47,919 bases of DNA from Sporosarcina highlanderae (GTDB lineage: Bacteria > Bacillota > Bacilli > Bacillales_A > Planococcaceae). Numbering within the stretch: the stretch's first letter is position 1; every line of letters starts with the position of its first letter. The position numbers were made by a program, and so were the translations under genes. Location: positions 1 to 47,919 of the forward strand of contig NZ_JAROCC010000019.1 of the NCBI RefSeq assembly GCF_030433715.1, given 5' to 3'. The notes beneath the pieces are model-generated. The model was given only the letters and a program-made list of their open reading frames with translations. It had not been told where the DNA came from and searched no databases. Below are positions 15,565 through 24,590 of the stretch, in pieces.

Positions 15565-16041
15565 TTAAATGATGAATGAATAAGTGATGACCGCAATAAG
15601 AATCCCTGTCATTGCTCCCGCAAAGACTTCACTTGGCTTATGTCCTAAAAGCGTTTTCAGTTCCAAAATCTTCTGCTGTCCGTCCTTTTGTTGCCATCCT
15701 TTTACTTCTGTGACGAACGTCTGGAAGTCCACTCGCATTTGATTGATGATCAAGGCTTGTTGTCCCGCTTGATAACGGATGCCTGTCGCATCGAACATAA
15801 CGATGACTGCAAAAATGGCGGAGACTGCAAATAATGGAGAACCAAGCCCAACTTCATATGCAATTGCCGTAGTCAGTGCAGAAACAGCAGCTGAATGGGA
15901 GCTTGGCATCCCGCCTGTCGACGTCATCAATTTCCAATCCATTTTCTTCGTCAAAAGATAATGAATAGGAATCTTCACGAACTGAGCGAAAAATATCGCA
16001 AATAATGCCGCAAGGAGCGGAGTGTTTTGCAATAGGGCCAT
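15565..16041 (-). CDS. yuiD: YuiD family membrane protein (DUF212, PAP2-related)
   Basis: A 158-residue membrane protein of the DUF212 family, a divergent relative of acid phosphatase/vanadium-dependent haloperoxidases. 'MTSTGGMPSSHSAAVSALTTAIA' near residue 40 is the hallmark, with the PSSHS phosphatase-like motif. 'GHKPSEVFAGAMTGILIA' near the C terminus is the second conserved block. Upstream in-frame codons exist to 16095, but the ATG at 16041 (MALLQNTPLL) follows AAAAGGAGTGGATTTC. The substrate is unknown; the fold suggests a lipid phosphate. Confidence 0.87.
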   Translation of the reverse strand: MALLQNTPLLAALFAIFFAQFVKIPIHYLLTKKMDWKLMTSTGGMPSSHSAAVSALTTAIAYEVGLGSPLFAVSAIFAVIVMFDATGIRYQAGQQALIINQMRVDFQTFVTEVKGWQQKDGQQKILELKTLLGHKPSEVFAGAMTGILIAVITYSFII

Positions 16042-16137
16042 GAAATCCACTCCTTTTCTAAAAAATGAAAATGTGTTTTTAGTATACCATAACAAGCGAT
16101 TTGGATAATAGATAATACGGGATTCGAATTATTATTT

Positions 16138-16165
16138 TTGGTTAACCAGCTCGATAGTATATAAT
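16138..16165 (+). promoter_or_regulatory. Sigma-A promoter of the aminopeptidase gene
   Basis: TTGGTT (16138-16143), 16-base spacer, perfect TATAAT (16160-16165), 31 bases before the start codon. Confidence 0.55.
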
Positions 16166-16196
16166 AGAGGATGTATGAAAACAGGGAGGTAGTCAA

Positions 16197-17711
16197 ATGA
16201 AAGCATCATTTTTTGAACCTGAATTTACTAATCTGAAAAGTGAAGTGTTAGTCGTAGGGGTTACTGAACATCCTGAAAATGTCGATGGGTGGGATAACTT
16301 CGCAAGTTCTTTCAGCCCACGTCTAATCGAATGGATCAAGTCAGGAGATATCCAGTCTGATTTCAAGAAAATCGTGAAAATGCCAGCACTCAATGAGGGT
16401 ACATATGAACGCGCATATTTCATCGGCCTTGGAAATGCTAAAAAGTTGACTGAAGATCGTCTGCGCCAAGTTTTCGCTGCTTTAGGCAAAGAGCTGAAAG
16501 CTTCAAAGGTATCTTCCGTATCCATTTGGACAGCGCCTTTTACAAATGAAGAACTTACATGCGAAGATGTAGTTTTTGCAGCGGGCGAAGGTATCGGAAT
16601 GGGTTCCTATAAATTCGAAGGATTCCGGACGGATTCAAATGAACGGGATGTTGCGCTCGAGTCGGTAACATTCTTATCTAACTTCGACGAGGAAGAATTG
16701 AAAGCGGCGTTCGAGGTGGGAAGCGTCTACTCGCATGCAGTGAATGAAGCTCGTACTCTTGTCAATATGCCTCCTAATATGCTGACGGCAACAAAAATGG
16801 CTGAATATGCAAAGGAGCTTGCAGAGAAATACGATTTTGAAATTGAAGTGTTAGGGAAAAAAGAGATGGAAGAGTTAGGAATGGGTGCCATCCTTGCAGT
16901 CAATAAAGGTTCCGTTGAAGAGCCACGTCTTATTGTACTGAAATACGCTGGCACGGATCAGTGGGAAGATGTTGTCGGCCTGGTAGGAAAGGGTGTCACG
17001 TACGATACAGGCGGCTATTCGCTAAAGCCACGCGAAGGTATGGTTGGCATGAAAGGTGACATGGGTGGCGCAGCTGCAGTGTTAGGTGCAATGAATATCA
17101 TTGGGGAACTGCGTCCAGCTAAAAATGTCATTGCCGTTATTGGTGCGACTGATAATATGGTTTCAGGTGAGGCATTCAAGCCAGATGATGTTATTACATC
17201 TCTAAGCGGGAAAACGATTGAAGTATTGAATACAGATGCCGAAGGAAGACTCGTACTTGCTGATGCAGTGACGTACGCTAAACAATCCGGGGCAAACTAC
17301 CTGATTGACGTAGCAACGCTTACGGGCGGTGTTATTGTCGCTTTAGGGAATGATAAGACAGGTGCTTTGACGAATAACGAGGAATTCTTTGAAGAGTTCA
17401 TGCAAGCATCTATGGAAACGGGAGAATTCGTTTGGAGACTTCCATTAACTGAGAATGATAAAAAACGAATTCGCAAGAGCGATGTTGCAGACCTCAATAA
17501 TTCACCAGGCCGTGATGGTCATATGATCTTCGGTGGAGGATTTGTTGGCGAGTTTGCTGAAGATACACCTTGGATCCACCTTGATATCGCGGGAACTTCC
17601 GATGCATCGGCTGCACATGATCTTGGTCCAAAAGGTGCAACAGGTGTAATGGTTCGTACACTTGCGACTGTAGTAGAAAGAATGGCAAATACCGAAGCTT
17701 TAGCTGAATAA
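16197..17711 (+). CDS. pepA: Leucyl aminopeptidase, M17 family (YuiE)
   Basis: A 504-residue M17 metalloaminopeptidase. The N-terminal regulatory domain covers about residues 1-165. The catalytic domain has '[17 protein letters not shown]' near residue 265, '[14 protein letters not shown]' and '[17 protein letters not shown]' near 345, which carry the two-zinc ligands and the catalytic lysine and arginine. It is a cytosolic exopeptidase that removes N-terminal residues, usually as a hexamer. ATG follows AGGGAGGTAGTCAA. It has its own promoter and sits next to yuiB and yuiD; in B. subtilis the homologue is yuiE. Confidence 0.93.
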   Translation: MKASFFEPEFTNLKSEVLVVGVTEHPENVDGWDNFASSFSPRLIEWIKSGDIQSDFKKIVKMPALNEGTYERAYFIGLGNAKKLTEDRLRQVFAALGKELKASKVSSVSIWTAPFTNEELTCEDVVFAAGEGIGMGSYKFEGFRTDSNERDVALESVTFLSNFDEEELKAAFEVGSVYSHAVNEARTLVNMPPNMLTATKMAEYAKELAEKYDFEIEVLGKKEMEELGMGAILAVNKGSVEEPRLIVLKYAGTDQWEDVVGLVGKGVTYDTGGYSLKPREGMVGMKGDMGGAAAVLGAMNIIGELRPAKNVIAVIGATDNMVSGEAFKPDDVITSLSGKTIEVLNTDAEGRLVLADAVTYAKQSGANYLIDVATLTGGVIVALGNDKTGALTNNEEFFEEFMQASMETGEFVWRLPLTENDKKRIRKSDVADLNNSPGRDGHMIFGGGFVGEFAEDTPWIHLDIAGTSDASAAHDLGPKGATGVMVRTLATVVERMANTEALAE

Positions 17712-17774
17712 TGGGCGTTCATCCCTCATCACTTTGCCCGTCTTGAATAGGATAAGTGAGAAAGGGGGAAGAAC

Positions 17775-18029
17775 ATGTCACGGCATTCGCGAGGGTTTGG
17801 AAGACATGGTGGTTTTGGTGGAGGTTTTGGTAATCAGGGATTTGGTTTTGGATTCGGTGGACCATTTTTAGGAGGGTTAGTTGGCAGCTTCCTAGGAAAT
17901 GCGGTTTTCCCGGGATATGGATATAACCAACCGTATGGCTATCCATATGGCGGATACTATCCTTATGGATACGGATATGGTTATCCACCATATTACGGCT
18001 ATCCTCCATACGGCTTCCCATATTATTGA
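17775..18029 (+). CDS. Small Gly/Tyr-rich low-complexity protein
   Basis: ATG follows GAAAGGGGGAAGAAC. The 84 residues fall into three parts: a basic, Gly/Phe-rich start (FGRHGGFGGGFGNQGFGFGF), a short hydrophobic block (GGPFLGGLVGSFLGNAVF) and a Tyr/Gly/Pro-rich tail of repeated YGYPYGG/YPPYYG units. No enzyme motif is present. Such composition is found in spore coat or other structural proteins, but I see no diagnostic family motif and no clear sporulation promoter. A terminator follows at once, so it is the last gene of its transcript and could be transcribed with pepA. Function unknown. Confidence 0.75.
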   Translation: MSRHSRGFGRHGGFGGGFGNQGFGFGFGGPFLGGLVGSFLGNAVFPGYGYNQPYGYPYGGYYPYGYGYGYPPYYGYPPYGFPYY

Positions 18030-18030
18030 G

Positions 18031-18075
18031 AAACACCCTGCAATCCTTGTTAGGACTGCAGGGTGTTTTGTATTT
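18031..18075. terminator. Terminator between the Gly/Tyr-rich gene and mrpG
   Basis: AAACACCCTGCAATCC (18031-18046) pairs with GGACTGCAGGGTGTTT (18053-18068; one mismatch), then TTGTATTTT. It can serve both convergent genes. Confidence 0.88.
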
Positions 18076-18452
18076 TAATCCTTAAGTCGTCGCAGATTTT
18101 CCTTCTTTGCTTCTTCAACCGCCTCTCTCAAATCGTTATCAACGGTTTCATCAGTAGGTTTGACTCCTGACAGATAAGCAGCACGTCCCATTAAATGACC
18201 ACCAACCGGTGAAGTGATAAATAAGAAAAGAATCCCTAAAAGAAGCTGGATACTGAAATGGCCTTCTTTCAGCCAAAAGTGCAAGAAAACACCAAGCAAT
18301 ATACTAAGAACTCCAAGCGTGGCACTTTTTGAAGCCGCGTGTGCCCGAGTATACACGTCAGGCAAACGGAGAATGCCGATCATCGTAACGATTGTGAAGA
18401 TGATACCGACTATAATAGTAGTGACGATGAGAATATTAGCGATTACGATCAT
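18075..18452 (-). CDS. mrpG: Mrp Na+/H+ antiporter subunit G
   Basis: A 125-residue PhaG/MnhG-family subunit with three helices. 'MIGILRLPDVYTRAHAASKSATLGVLSILLG' is diagnostic. In-frame sequence extends upstream, but the ATG at 18452 matches the family start and lies after AAGGAG. It overlaps the end of mrpF by 17 bases. It is the last gene of the seven-gene operon; the complex exports Na+ in exchange for protons. Confidence 0.92.
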   Translation of the reverse strand: MIVIANILIVTTIIVGIIFTIVTMIGILRLPDVYTRAHAASKSATLGVLSILLGVFLHFWLKEGHFSIQLLLGILFLFITSPVGGHLMGRAAYLSGVKPTDETVDNDLREAVEEAKKENLRRLKD

Positions 18453-18717
18453 GTTCGATGATTTCTCCTTTCTCAATGAACTTGGAGAATGATACCGTAC
18501 CGATAAATGACATGACTGCAATCAGCAAAATGACATCGATAAAAAAAGTTGTTTCAAATAGAATTGAAAGTAACGCAATTGCCGAAATGAGCATGACACC
18601 TATCCCGTCAAGTGCGATAAGTCGATCAGGAATCGAAGGTCCACGGAATACTCGGTACATGATGCCAATCATCGATAAGACAACGAGGATTAGACAGATC
18701 CATATGAAAGTCATCAT
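18436..18717 (-). CDS. mrpF: Mrp Na+/H+ antiporter subunit F
   Basis: A 93-residue MnhF/PhaF subunit with three helices and the conserved 'YRVFRGPSIPDRLIALDGIGVML' segment. The ATG at 18717 follows GGAGGTGAG and overlaps the mrpE stop by four bases (ATGA), a sign of coupled translation. A small membrane subunit needed for a functional antiporter; no catalytic site of its own. Confidence 0.92.
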   Translation of the reverse strand: MMTFIWICLILVVLSMIGIMYRVFRGPSIPDRLIALDGIGVMLISAIALLSILFETTFFIDVILLIAVMSFIGTVSFSKFIEKGEIIEHDRNR

Positions 18718-19193
18718 GCTCGGCTCACCTCCATAATTGCTTTTTCAAATGAATTTTTAATCGAATCGATTGCTTCATCGACATCTTCTACGTCAATCGC
18801 GTGGATATAAAGTGTGCGCTGATCATCTGAGACGTGAAGCACAATTGTTCCCGGCGTCAATGTGATCAAGCTTGATAATAACGTTATTTCCCACTCCTGC
18901 TCCAATTCAGTAGGCATTGCAAAAATCATTGGCCGGAGTTCCAATTTCGGACGAAGCACAAGCATAAGCACCGAAATATTTGATAGCGTAAGTTCCTTGA
19001 TGAAAAGGAGAGTCAACTTAATAGCTGCCCATACCCGCCATATATAAAGCCTCGAATTGAAAAAACGCCTTGTTATGAAAAGCAAAAGCAACCCAATCAA
19101 ATACCCAATGATAAACGTACTCGCGGTCAATGAGGAGTTCATGAACATCCAAACGACGGCGATGAAAAAATTCAATAAAATTTGAAATGCCAA
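18714..19193 (-). CDS. mrpE: Mrp Na+/H+ antiporter subunit E
   Basis: A 159-residue MnhE subunit with N-terminal helices and the soluble domain 'LITLTPGTIVLHVSDDQRTLYIHAIDVED' typical of the family. A GTG at 19202 overlaps the mrpD stop, but AGGAG sits only one base before it. The TTG at 19193 has a ten-base spacing and gives MAFQILLN, as in the B. subtilis protein, so I chose it. Confidence 0.9.
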   Translation of the reverse strand: MAFQILLNFFIAVVWMFMNSSLTASTFIIGYLIGLLLLFITRRFFNSRLYIWRVWAAIKLTLLFIKELTLSNISVLMLVLRPKLELRPMIFAMPTELEQEWEITLLSSLITLTPGTIVLHVSDDQRTLYIHAIDVEDVDEAIDSIKNSFEKAIMEVSRA

Positions 19194-19198
19194 TGAGC

Positions 19199-20680
19199 TC
19201 ACTCTCCTAAAACCGCATCAATATAGATGGATGGGTCTAATAATACGTTTGTAGCGTCTGTCATGTATGGAATCAGCCATTCGGTACCAATTCCGTATAA
19301 GATTGATAGAACGACCAGCACGATTGCAGGAAACATTAATTGTGCATAAGACTTCCGCTCGATCTTTGGAAGCGCCACAGGTTCTCCCCAAAACGCATAA
19401 ATGAAAATCCTCATGACAGATAGCAATACAACAAGGCTGGATGCAAGAATGATGATACTTCCCCAAACATTACCTGCCTGGAATGCCCCTTGAGCAATGA
19501 GTAATTTACCGACGAAACCGCTCAATGGTGGAATGCCCGCTAACCCAAACGCCGCAATCAAGTAAAACCAACCTAACGGTGCATGGGTTTTCATCAACCC
19601 ACCCATTTTTCGCAAATTGGATGTTCCTGTTACGTAAATGATGATTCCGATCAAAAGGAACAAAGCCCCTTTAATAAGCATGTCATGAATCAGATAGAAA
19701 ATTGCGCCTGAAATTCCTGCTTCATTCATTTGTGCAGCACCGAATAGAATGACTCCTACAGCAATGACAATATTGTAAATAATTATCTGTTTCAAGTCGA
19801 AATAGGCGAGAGCCCCGATGCAACCGGCGATAATTGTCAGGATGGATAAAACCATTAGAATTTCATGGGTAAATCCTGTGTCATGAATGAAGAACAATGT
19901 GTACGTCCGCATAATTGCATATATGCCGACTTTCGTAAGCAATGCACCGAATAAGGCAAGAACTGGAATAGGGGGTGCCGCGTAAGAACCTGGCAGCCAG
20001 AAGTAAAGTGGAAAAATCGATCCCTTTATTCCAAAGACGATAAGCAATAGAACTGCAATGACAGTTATAATGCCCGGTTGCCCAATCTCAGTGATTTTCA
20101 CCGATATATCGGCCATGTTCAATGTGCCAACAACTGAGTATAGATAAGCGACCGTAATGACAAATAATGCAGAAGATACAATGTTAACAAGTATGTACTT
20201 AATGGATTCGCGTAATTGCTTCTTCTCGCCACCAAGGACGATCAATAGGTAAGAAGCGATGAGCAGTACCTCGAAAAAGACAAACATGTTGAAAATATCC
20301 CCTGTTGTAAAAGCACCGTTCACACCCGTCACCATGAAAAGGATTGCGGGATAGTAGAAGAAGCGTTCCCGTTCCTTTCCGATTGATGTGAAGCTATAGA
20401 TGATGACAAATAATGTGATTAATAGTGTCGTTGTCACAAGCAGCGCAGAAAGCATATCTGATACCATCGAAATGCCAAACGGGGCTGGCCAGCTACCAAG
20501 TGTAACGACTTGTACACCTTCTGCCTTTATTGTTATCAGTAGATAAAACGAAGCAATAAGACCAAGCGTGACGCCAATCACTGATAGGACCCGCTGCATA
20601 ACTACGTTCTCTTTAAAAAACAATAAAAGAATCGCGAAAAGGAAAGGAATTATGATCGGGAATAGTAGTAGATTAATCAT
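19199..20680 (-). CDS. mrpD: Mrp Na+/H+ antiporter subunit D
   Basis: A 493-residue proton-conducting subunit related to NuoN/NuoM of complex I, with about 14 helices and the family core ('FVFFEVLLIASYLLIV' containing the key glutamate near residue 137, and 'HDMLIKGALFLLIG' with its lysine). An ATG at 20689 is in frame but has almost no spacing from its ribosome site. The ATG at 20680 gives MINLLLFPIIIP and the usual 493-residue length. It overlaps mrpC by eight bases. Confidence 0.93.
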   Translation of the reverse strand: MINLLLFPIIIPFLFAILLLFFKENVVMQRVLSVIGVTLGLIASFYLLITIKAEGVQVVTLGSWPAPFGISMVSDMLSALLVTTTLLITLFVIIYSFTSIGKERERFFYYPAILFMVTGVNGAFTTGDIFNMFVFFEVLLIASYLLIVLGGEKKQLRESIKYILVNIVSSALFVITVAYLYSVVGTLNMADISVKITEIGQPGIITVIAVLLLIVFGIKGSIFPLYFWLPGSYAAPPIPVLALFGALLTKVGIYAIMRTYTLFFIHDTGFTHEILMVLSILTIIAGCIGALAYFDLKQIIIYNIVIAVGVILFGAAQMNEAGISGAIFYLIHDMLIKGALFLLIGIIIYVTGTSNLRKMGGLMKTHAPLGWFYLIAAFGLAGIPPLSGFVGKLLIAQGAFQAGNVWGSIIILASSLVVLLSVMRIFIYAFWGEPVALPKIERKSYAQLMFPAIVLVVLSILYGIGTEWLIPYMTDATNVLLDPSIYIDAVLGE

Positions 20681-21014
20681 GTTCGTCATTTCCTTTCATT
20701 TGATTCATATCATCAGTTTTATGGACCGCATAAGCACGGTAAGCCATAACAAGCATGAAGGCTGTAACTCCAAAACTGATGACGATTGCCGTCAAGATGA
20801 GCGCTTGTGGCAGCGGATCGGCAAAGTCCGTTACACCTTCAGCTAAGACCGGTGGGGAGGCCCCGCCGAGACCACCCATCGTAAGGATGAGAAGGTGAGC
20901 GCCGTGGCTTAATAATCCTGTGCCGATTACAATTTTTATAAGGCTCCTTGATAGGATCAAATAGACAGCAGCAGTAAACAGAATTCCGATTAAAATTGCC
21001 ATTAACAACTCCAT
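20673..21014 (-). CDS. mrpC: Mrp Na+/H+ antiporter subunit C
   Basis: A 113-residue homologue of NuoK with three helices and the conserved 'LLSHGAHLLILTMGG' and 'DPLPQALILTAIVISFGVTAFMLVMAYR' segments. ATG at 21014 follows GGAGGAGATTCGTA; its A is the last base of the mrpB stop codon. Confidence 0.93.
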   Translation of the reverse strand: MELLMAILIGILFTAAVYLILSRSLIKIVIGTGLLSHGAHLLILTMGGLGGASPPVLAEGVTDFADPLPQALILTAIVISFGVTAFMLVMAYRAYAVHKTDDMNQMKGNDEHD

Positions 21015-21436
21015 TACGAATCTCCTCCAATCGACTGGATGATTGTAATAGCCGATCCGACTACAACAAGGAAGACTCCAGCGTCGAACACCATCGCTGT
21101 ATGCAGTGATGTTTCACCGAATAAAGGAAGGGTGAAATAATCAAAAGCGTGTGTGAAAAACGGGACATTGAAAAATATAGCGCCCGCTGCGGTTCCAAGT
21201 GCTAAAAGCAAGCCGATTCCAGTCATTATCGTGAAATTAAAAGGCAATGCTTTTTGTACCGTCTTCAAATCGAATGCAAGCAATAGAAGGACGATTGCCC
21301 CTGTCGTCAGCAAACCACCGACAAAGCCGCCTCCTGGAGTGTAATGACCTGCAAAAAAGATATGAATGGAAAACAGGAAGATGATGAAAAACACCACTTT
21401 AGTTGTCGTCTGTAAAATGACATCATTTGTTTTCAT
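21014..21436 (-). CDS. mrpB: Mrp Na+/H+ antiporter subunit B
   Basis: A 140-residue MnhB subunit with four helices and the conserved 'FSIHIFFAGHYTPGGGFVGGLL' segment. The ATG at 21436 (MKTNDVILQ) follows AAGGAGAATCCGG; in-frame codons upstream to 21457 lie in mrpA. It overlaps mrpA by 14 bases and mrpC by one. Confidence 0.92.
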   Translation of the reverse strand: MKTNDVILQTTTKVVFFIIFLFSIHIFFAGHYTPGGGFVGGLLTTGAIVLLLLAFDLKTVQKALPFNFTIMTGIGLLLALGTAAGAIFFNVPFFTHAFDYFTLPLFGETSLHTAMVFDAGVFLVVVGSAITIIQSIGGDS

Positions 21437-23831
21437 CCGGATTCTCCTTTCTTGCAAGTCGTAGTTTAATCATGCCTAAGACGCCAATCCCCGCAATTGC
21501 CAAAACAGCAATTTCAAATAATGTATCAAATCCACGATAATCCACTAAGATGACGTTGACGATATTGCCCCCGCCAGCTTCAGTCGCAACAGTATCCTTA
21601 TAGTATTGTGATATTGATGCAACAAGCTTTTGTGAATGGGAAGACAAGGCGACCAATGTCACAGTGACACCAATTCCAAGTGCAATGATGGCGTTCACTA
21701 ATTTATTGCTTTTCTTCTCGCCATGGTCGGAAAGCTTCGGCAAATGCTGAAACGCAAGAAGGAACAATGCAACCGATACTGTTTCTATGACCAATTGTGT
21801 AAGCGCTAAATCAGGCGCTTTGAAAATGACGAAGAAGAGAGCAACTGAATAGCCTACAGCCCCAAGCGAAATAATCGCGCCGAGTCTTGTCTTGGAAAGT
21901 AAAACGAAAGCGACTGCAAGCAAAAGGATAATGGCGTTGATTACCCCATATGCACTGACCTTTGAAAAACTGTCCATGTCAACGACAAATGCATCTTGGA
22001 TAAAGAGAACGGCTATCGTTGTAACGGAAATGAACGCGAAAATATAGAGCAAATACGTACGGATGAGGCCTGTCATATAGATTCGGGACAGTCGATTCAT
22101 TCCTTTTTCGCTGAAGTTCATTGTTGAATCATAGAATGAATTCAAGGATAAGTATTCAGGCTGGACATCGTAAACCTTTTGCCATTTCGATAAAGACAAA
22201 TACAGAAGTCCACCGATAATAATTATTCCAACCGTCATCCATAACTCGGGCGAAGCGAAACCATGCCAAGCGGAAACGTGGACCGCGATTTCAGACGGAT
22301 GCCCATATTGATAAGGCTGAATTGCCATGACAGCTGGCTTTACAAGCCATTTCCCAACAACGTTCGGAATGAAGAAAATCACTACGACAAGTGTAGCAAG
22401 GATAACTGGAGAGATAAGCATCCCAGCCGGTGCTTCATGAGGCTGAAGCGGAAGCGGTGCGTCATTCCTCTTACCAGCGAATGTCTTAAATACAAAGTAG
22501 AAACTATAAATAAAAGTGAATACACTTGCAACCCATGCGATAACCGGGAAAATCACTCCCCAAGTCGCAAAATTGAAGAGTTCAAAATGGCGGATCGCAA
22601 GCATGGATTGTAGGAACATTTCCTTACTTAGGAACCCGTTGAATGGTGGAAGGCCTGCCATTGACATCGAGCCGATGAAGGCGACAGTAAAGCTGACTGG
22701 CATAATGCTCATCAACCCACCAAGTTTCCGGATATCCCTTGTCCCTGTTTCATGATCTACAATACCTGCAATCATGAACAAGCTGCCTTTAAATGTTGCA
22801 TGGTTGATTAAATGGAAGATTGCAGCAAACATCGCAAAGGAAAATATTGCTTCATTCGCGTGGAATGTTATTGCCCCCGCACCTAAAAGTGACATGATCA
22901 ACCCTAACTGACTAACGGTTGAGAAAGCTAAGATCGCTTTCAAATCCGTTTGCTTTACCGCGAACAGTGAACCCCAGAACAACGTAAGTAATCCAATGCC
23001 TGTCACAAGCCATATCCAAACTTCGGAAGCAGCGAAAATAGGCGTGAAACGCGCTACAAGATAGAGTCCCGCTTTTACCATCGTTGCCGAGTGCAAATAG
23101 GCACTGACTGGTGTTGGCGCTTCCATTGCGTCCGGAAGCCAGATGTAGAACGGAAACTGTGCGGATTTCGTGAATGCTCCAAGTAAAATGAGGACAAGGG
23201 CTAGAATGAAGAACTCATGACCTACAAATGTGGAGGAGCCTGCAATAAGTTCACGAATGGAGAACGTTCCCCCCATAATGCCAAGGAGGATGAATCCCCC
23301 AAGCATCATCAGCCCACCGAAAACAGTTATCATCATCGATTTCAAAGCGCCGAAACGTGAACGATCAAGAGTAAACCAATAACCGATGAGTAGGAATGAT
23401 GAGATTGATGTTAACTCCCAAAATAGGTAGAGGGAAATAACATTATCCGATTGAACAACACCTAACATCGCGCTCATGAATAGTAGGAGATAAACGTAAA
23501 AATTACCTAACTTCTCTTTGTTTTTATCAAGATAAAAGATGGAGTAGAGAACGACTAATGCGCCAATTCCAGTAATGAGCAATGAAAACAGCAAGCTAAG
23601 CCCATCGATATAAGAAACAAAAGAAATGCCGAGCGAAGGGATCCATTGCAGCTCTGAAACTGCATGTCCACCATCCATTGTTGTTCTGATAAACGACATA
23701 TAGTAAGCGAATAAAAGAACAGGTACAAGAAGTACGAACCAACCAGTATGTATGCCTCTTATCCTTTTATAAAGAGTGGGGATAAAAAAGGCCGCCAAGA
23801 TTGGCAGGAAAATCAATAATACGAATTCCAA
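21423..23831 (-). CDS. mrpA: Mrp Na+/H+ antiporter subunit A
   Basis: An 802-residue subunit related to NuoL, fused at its C terminus to an MnhB-like domain. The NuoL part includes 'LYLFWELTSISSFLLIGYW' with the conserved glutamate near residue 140, and 'WLPDAMEAPTPVSAYLHSATMVKAGLYL' near 220, with lysine and histidines of the proton channel. The start is TTG at 23831, just after GGAAGGAGGATTTAC. First gene of mrpABCDEFG. The antiporter lets Bacillales keep cytosolic Na+ low and pH near neutral in alkaline or salty conditions. I see no strong promoter in the 160-base divergent gap to yufK. Confidence 0.94.
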   Translation of the reverse strand: MEFVLLIFLPILAAFFIPTLYKRIRGIHTGWFVLLVPVLLFAYYMSFIRTTMDGGHAVSELQWIPSLGISFVSYIDGLSLLFSLLITGIGALVVLYSIFYLDKNKEKLGNFYVYLLLFMSAMLGVVQSDNVISLYLFWELTSISSFLLIGYWFTLDRSRFGALKSMMITVFGGLMMLGGFILLGIMGGTFSIRELIAGSSTFVGHEFFILALVLILLGAFTKSAQFPFYIWLPDAMEAPTPVSAYLHSATMVKAGLYLVARFTPIFAASEVWIWLVTGIGLLTLFWGSLFAVKQTDLKAILAFSTVSQLGLIMSLLGAGAITFHANEAIFSFAMFAAIFHLINHATFKGSLFMIAGIVDHETGTRDIRKLGGLMSIMPVSFTVAFIGSMSMAGLPPFNGFLSKEMFLQSMLAIRHFELFNFATWGVIFPVIAWVASVFTFIYSFYFVFKTFAGKRNDAPLPLQPHEAPAGMLISPVILATLVVVIFFIPNVVGKWLVKPAVMAIQPYQYGHPSEIAVHVSAWHGFASPELWMTVGIIIIGGLLYLSLSKWQKVYDVQPEYLSLNSFYDSTMNFSEKGMNRLSRIYMTGLIRTYLLYIFAFISVTTIAVLFIQDAFVVDMDSFSKVSAYGVINAIILLLAVAFVLLSKTRLGAIISLGAVGYSVALFFVIFKAPDLALTQLVIETVSVALFLLAFQHLPKLSDHGEKKSNKLVNAIIALGIGVTVTLVALSSHSQKLVASISQYYKDTVATEAGGGNIVNVILVDYRGFDTLFEIAVLAIAGIGVLGMIKLRLARKENPDENK

Positions 23832-23993
23832 GTAAATCCTCCTTCCGATAAAAGAATCATTATTCTACACATTGGTTAAGAGTATAACGTAAAATCGGAC
23901 GGAATGCATAGGTAACAAACTGGTTTATTTGCGAATTATGTTTCACTTCCTATATTATAGGGAATGATAAAATATTTATATTCGGGGTGCCAA

Positions 23994-24554
23994 ATGAGGA
24001 ATCCTTACCTATTTGGATATTTGCCATTTTTGACGATTACTCTGTTCAGTTTAACATTCGGTGTTTTTCTCGTAGGTACATCTATTGAGTTCTTTGGTGA
24101 AATCGGACTGTATGCTGGAATGCGGGAGTTTTTGACGGACTCACAGCTGAATCTTTTTCTTCTTGTCCTTTACACGCTTGCATTTTTCATGATGTTTTCG
24201 GCGTTGAAGCTGATAGCGGAGACAATTCATGAAACAGCGATGCTGTTTTTTTCGAAGGATGCAGGGGGGGAATCGTATAGTGAAGCGAAAAGCGGGAATG
24301 TTATTTATTTCTTTGGAGCGCTCACTTCTGTGGCAGGCATTCAATCTATTAAGTTACTCATAGCTATTTTTTTACTGACGACGCTTGTTTATTTTATATA
24401 TGCGGTTTTTAAACTTAGTAAGTTCATGACACTCGGAAGTACGTTAGGTTTATTATCTTTTGAGATACTTGTTTGGGGCGTTCTGTTGACCGGCATCATT
24501 TATATTCTTATAAAATTATATAATGGCGTACTTGCTAGCTTACCGATTGCATAG
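23994..24554 (+). CDS. yufK: YufK-like membrane protein (DUF5366)
   Basis: A 186-residue membrane protein with five predicted helices. The start 'MRNPYLFGYLPFLTITLFSLTFGVFLVG' and charged loop 'FFSKDAGGESYSEAKSG' are as I recall for YufK. The ATG at 23994 follows GGGGTGCCAA; an earlier in-frame ATG at 23964 has poor spacing. A promoter candidate is TTGCGA (23929) with TATTAT (23953). It diverges from mrpA and converges with pbpD, matching a B. subtilis neighbourhood. Function unknown. Confidence 0.75.
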   Translation: MRNPYLFGYLPFLTITLFSLTFGVFLVGTSIEFFGEIGLYAGMREFLTDSQLNLFLLVLYTLAFFMMFSALKLIAETIHETAMLFFSKDAGGESYSEAKSGNVIYFFGALTSVAGIQSIKLLIAIFLLTTLVYFIYAVFKLSKFMTLGSTLGLLSFEILVWGVLLTGIIYILIKLYNGVLASLPIA

Positions 24555-24590
24555 AAAAAGACTAGTCTCGTTGGAAACTAGTCTTTCATT
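24555..24590. terminator. Terminator between yufK and pbpD
   Basis: AAAGACTAGT (24557-24566) pairs exactly with ACTAGTCTTT (24578-24587). The right arm overlaps the last codons of pbpD on the minus strand. Confidence 0.75.
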
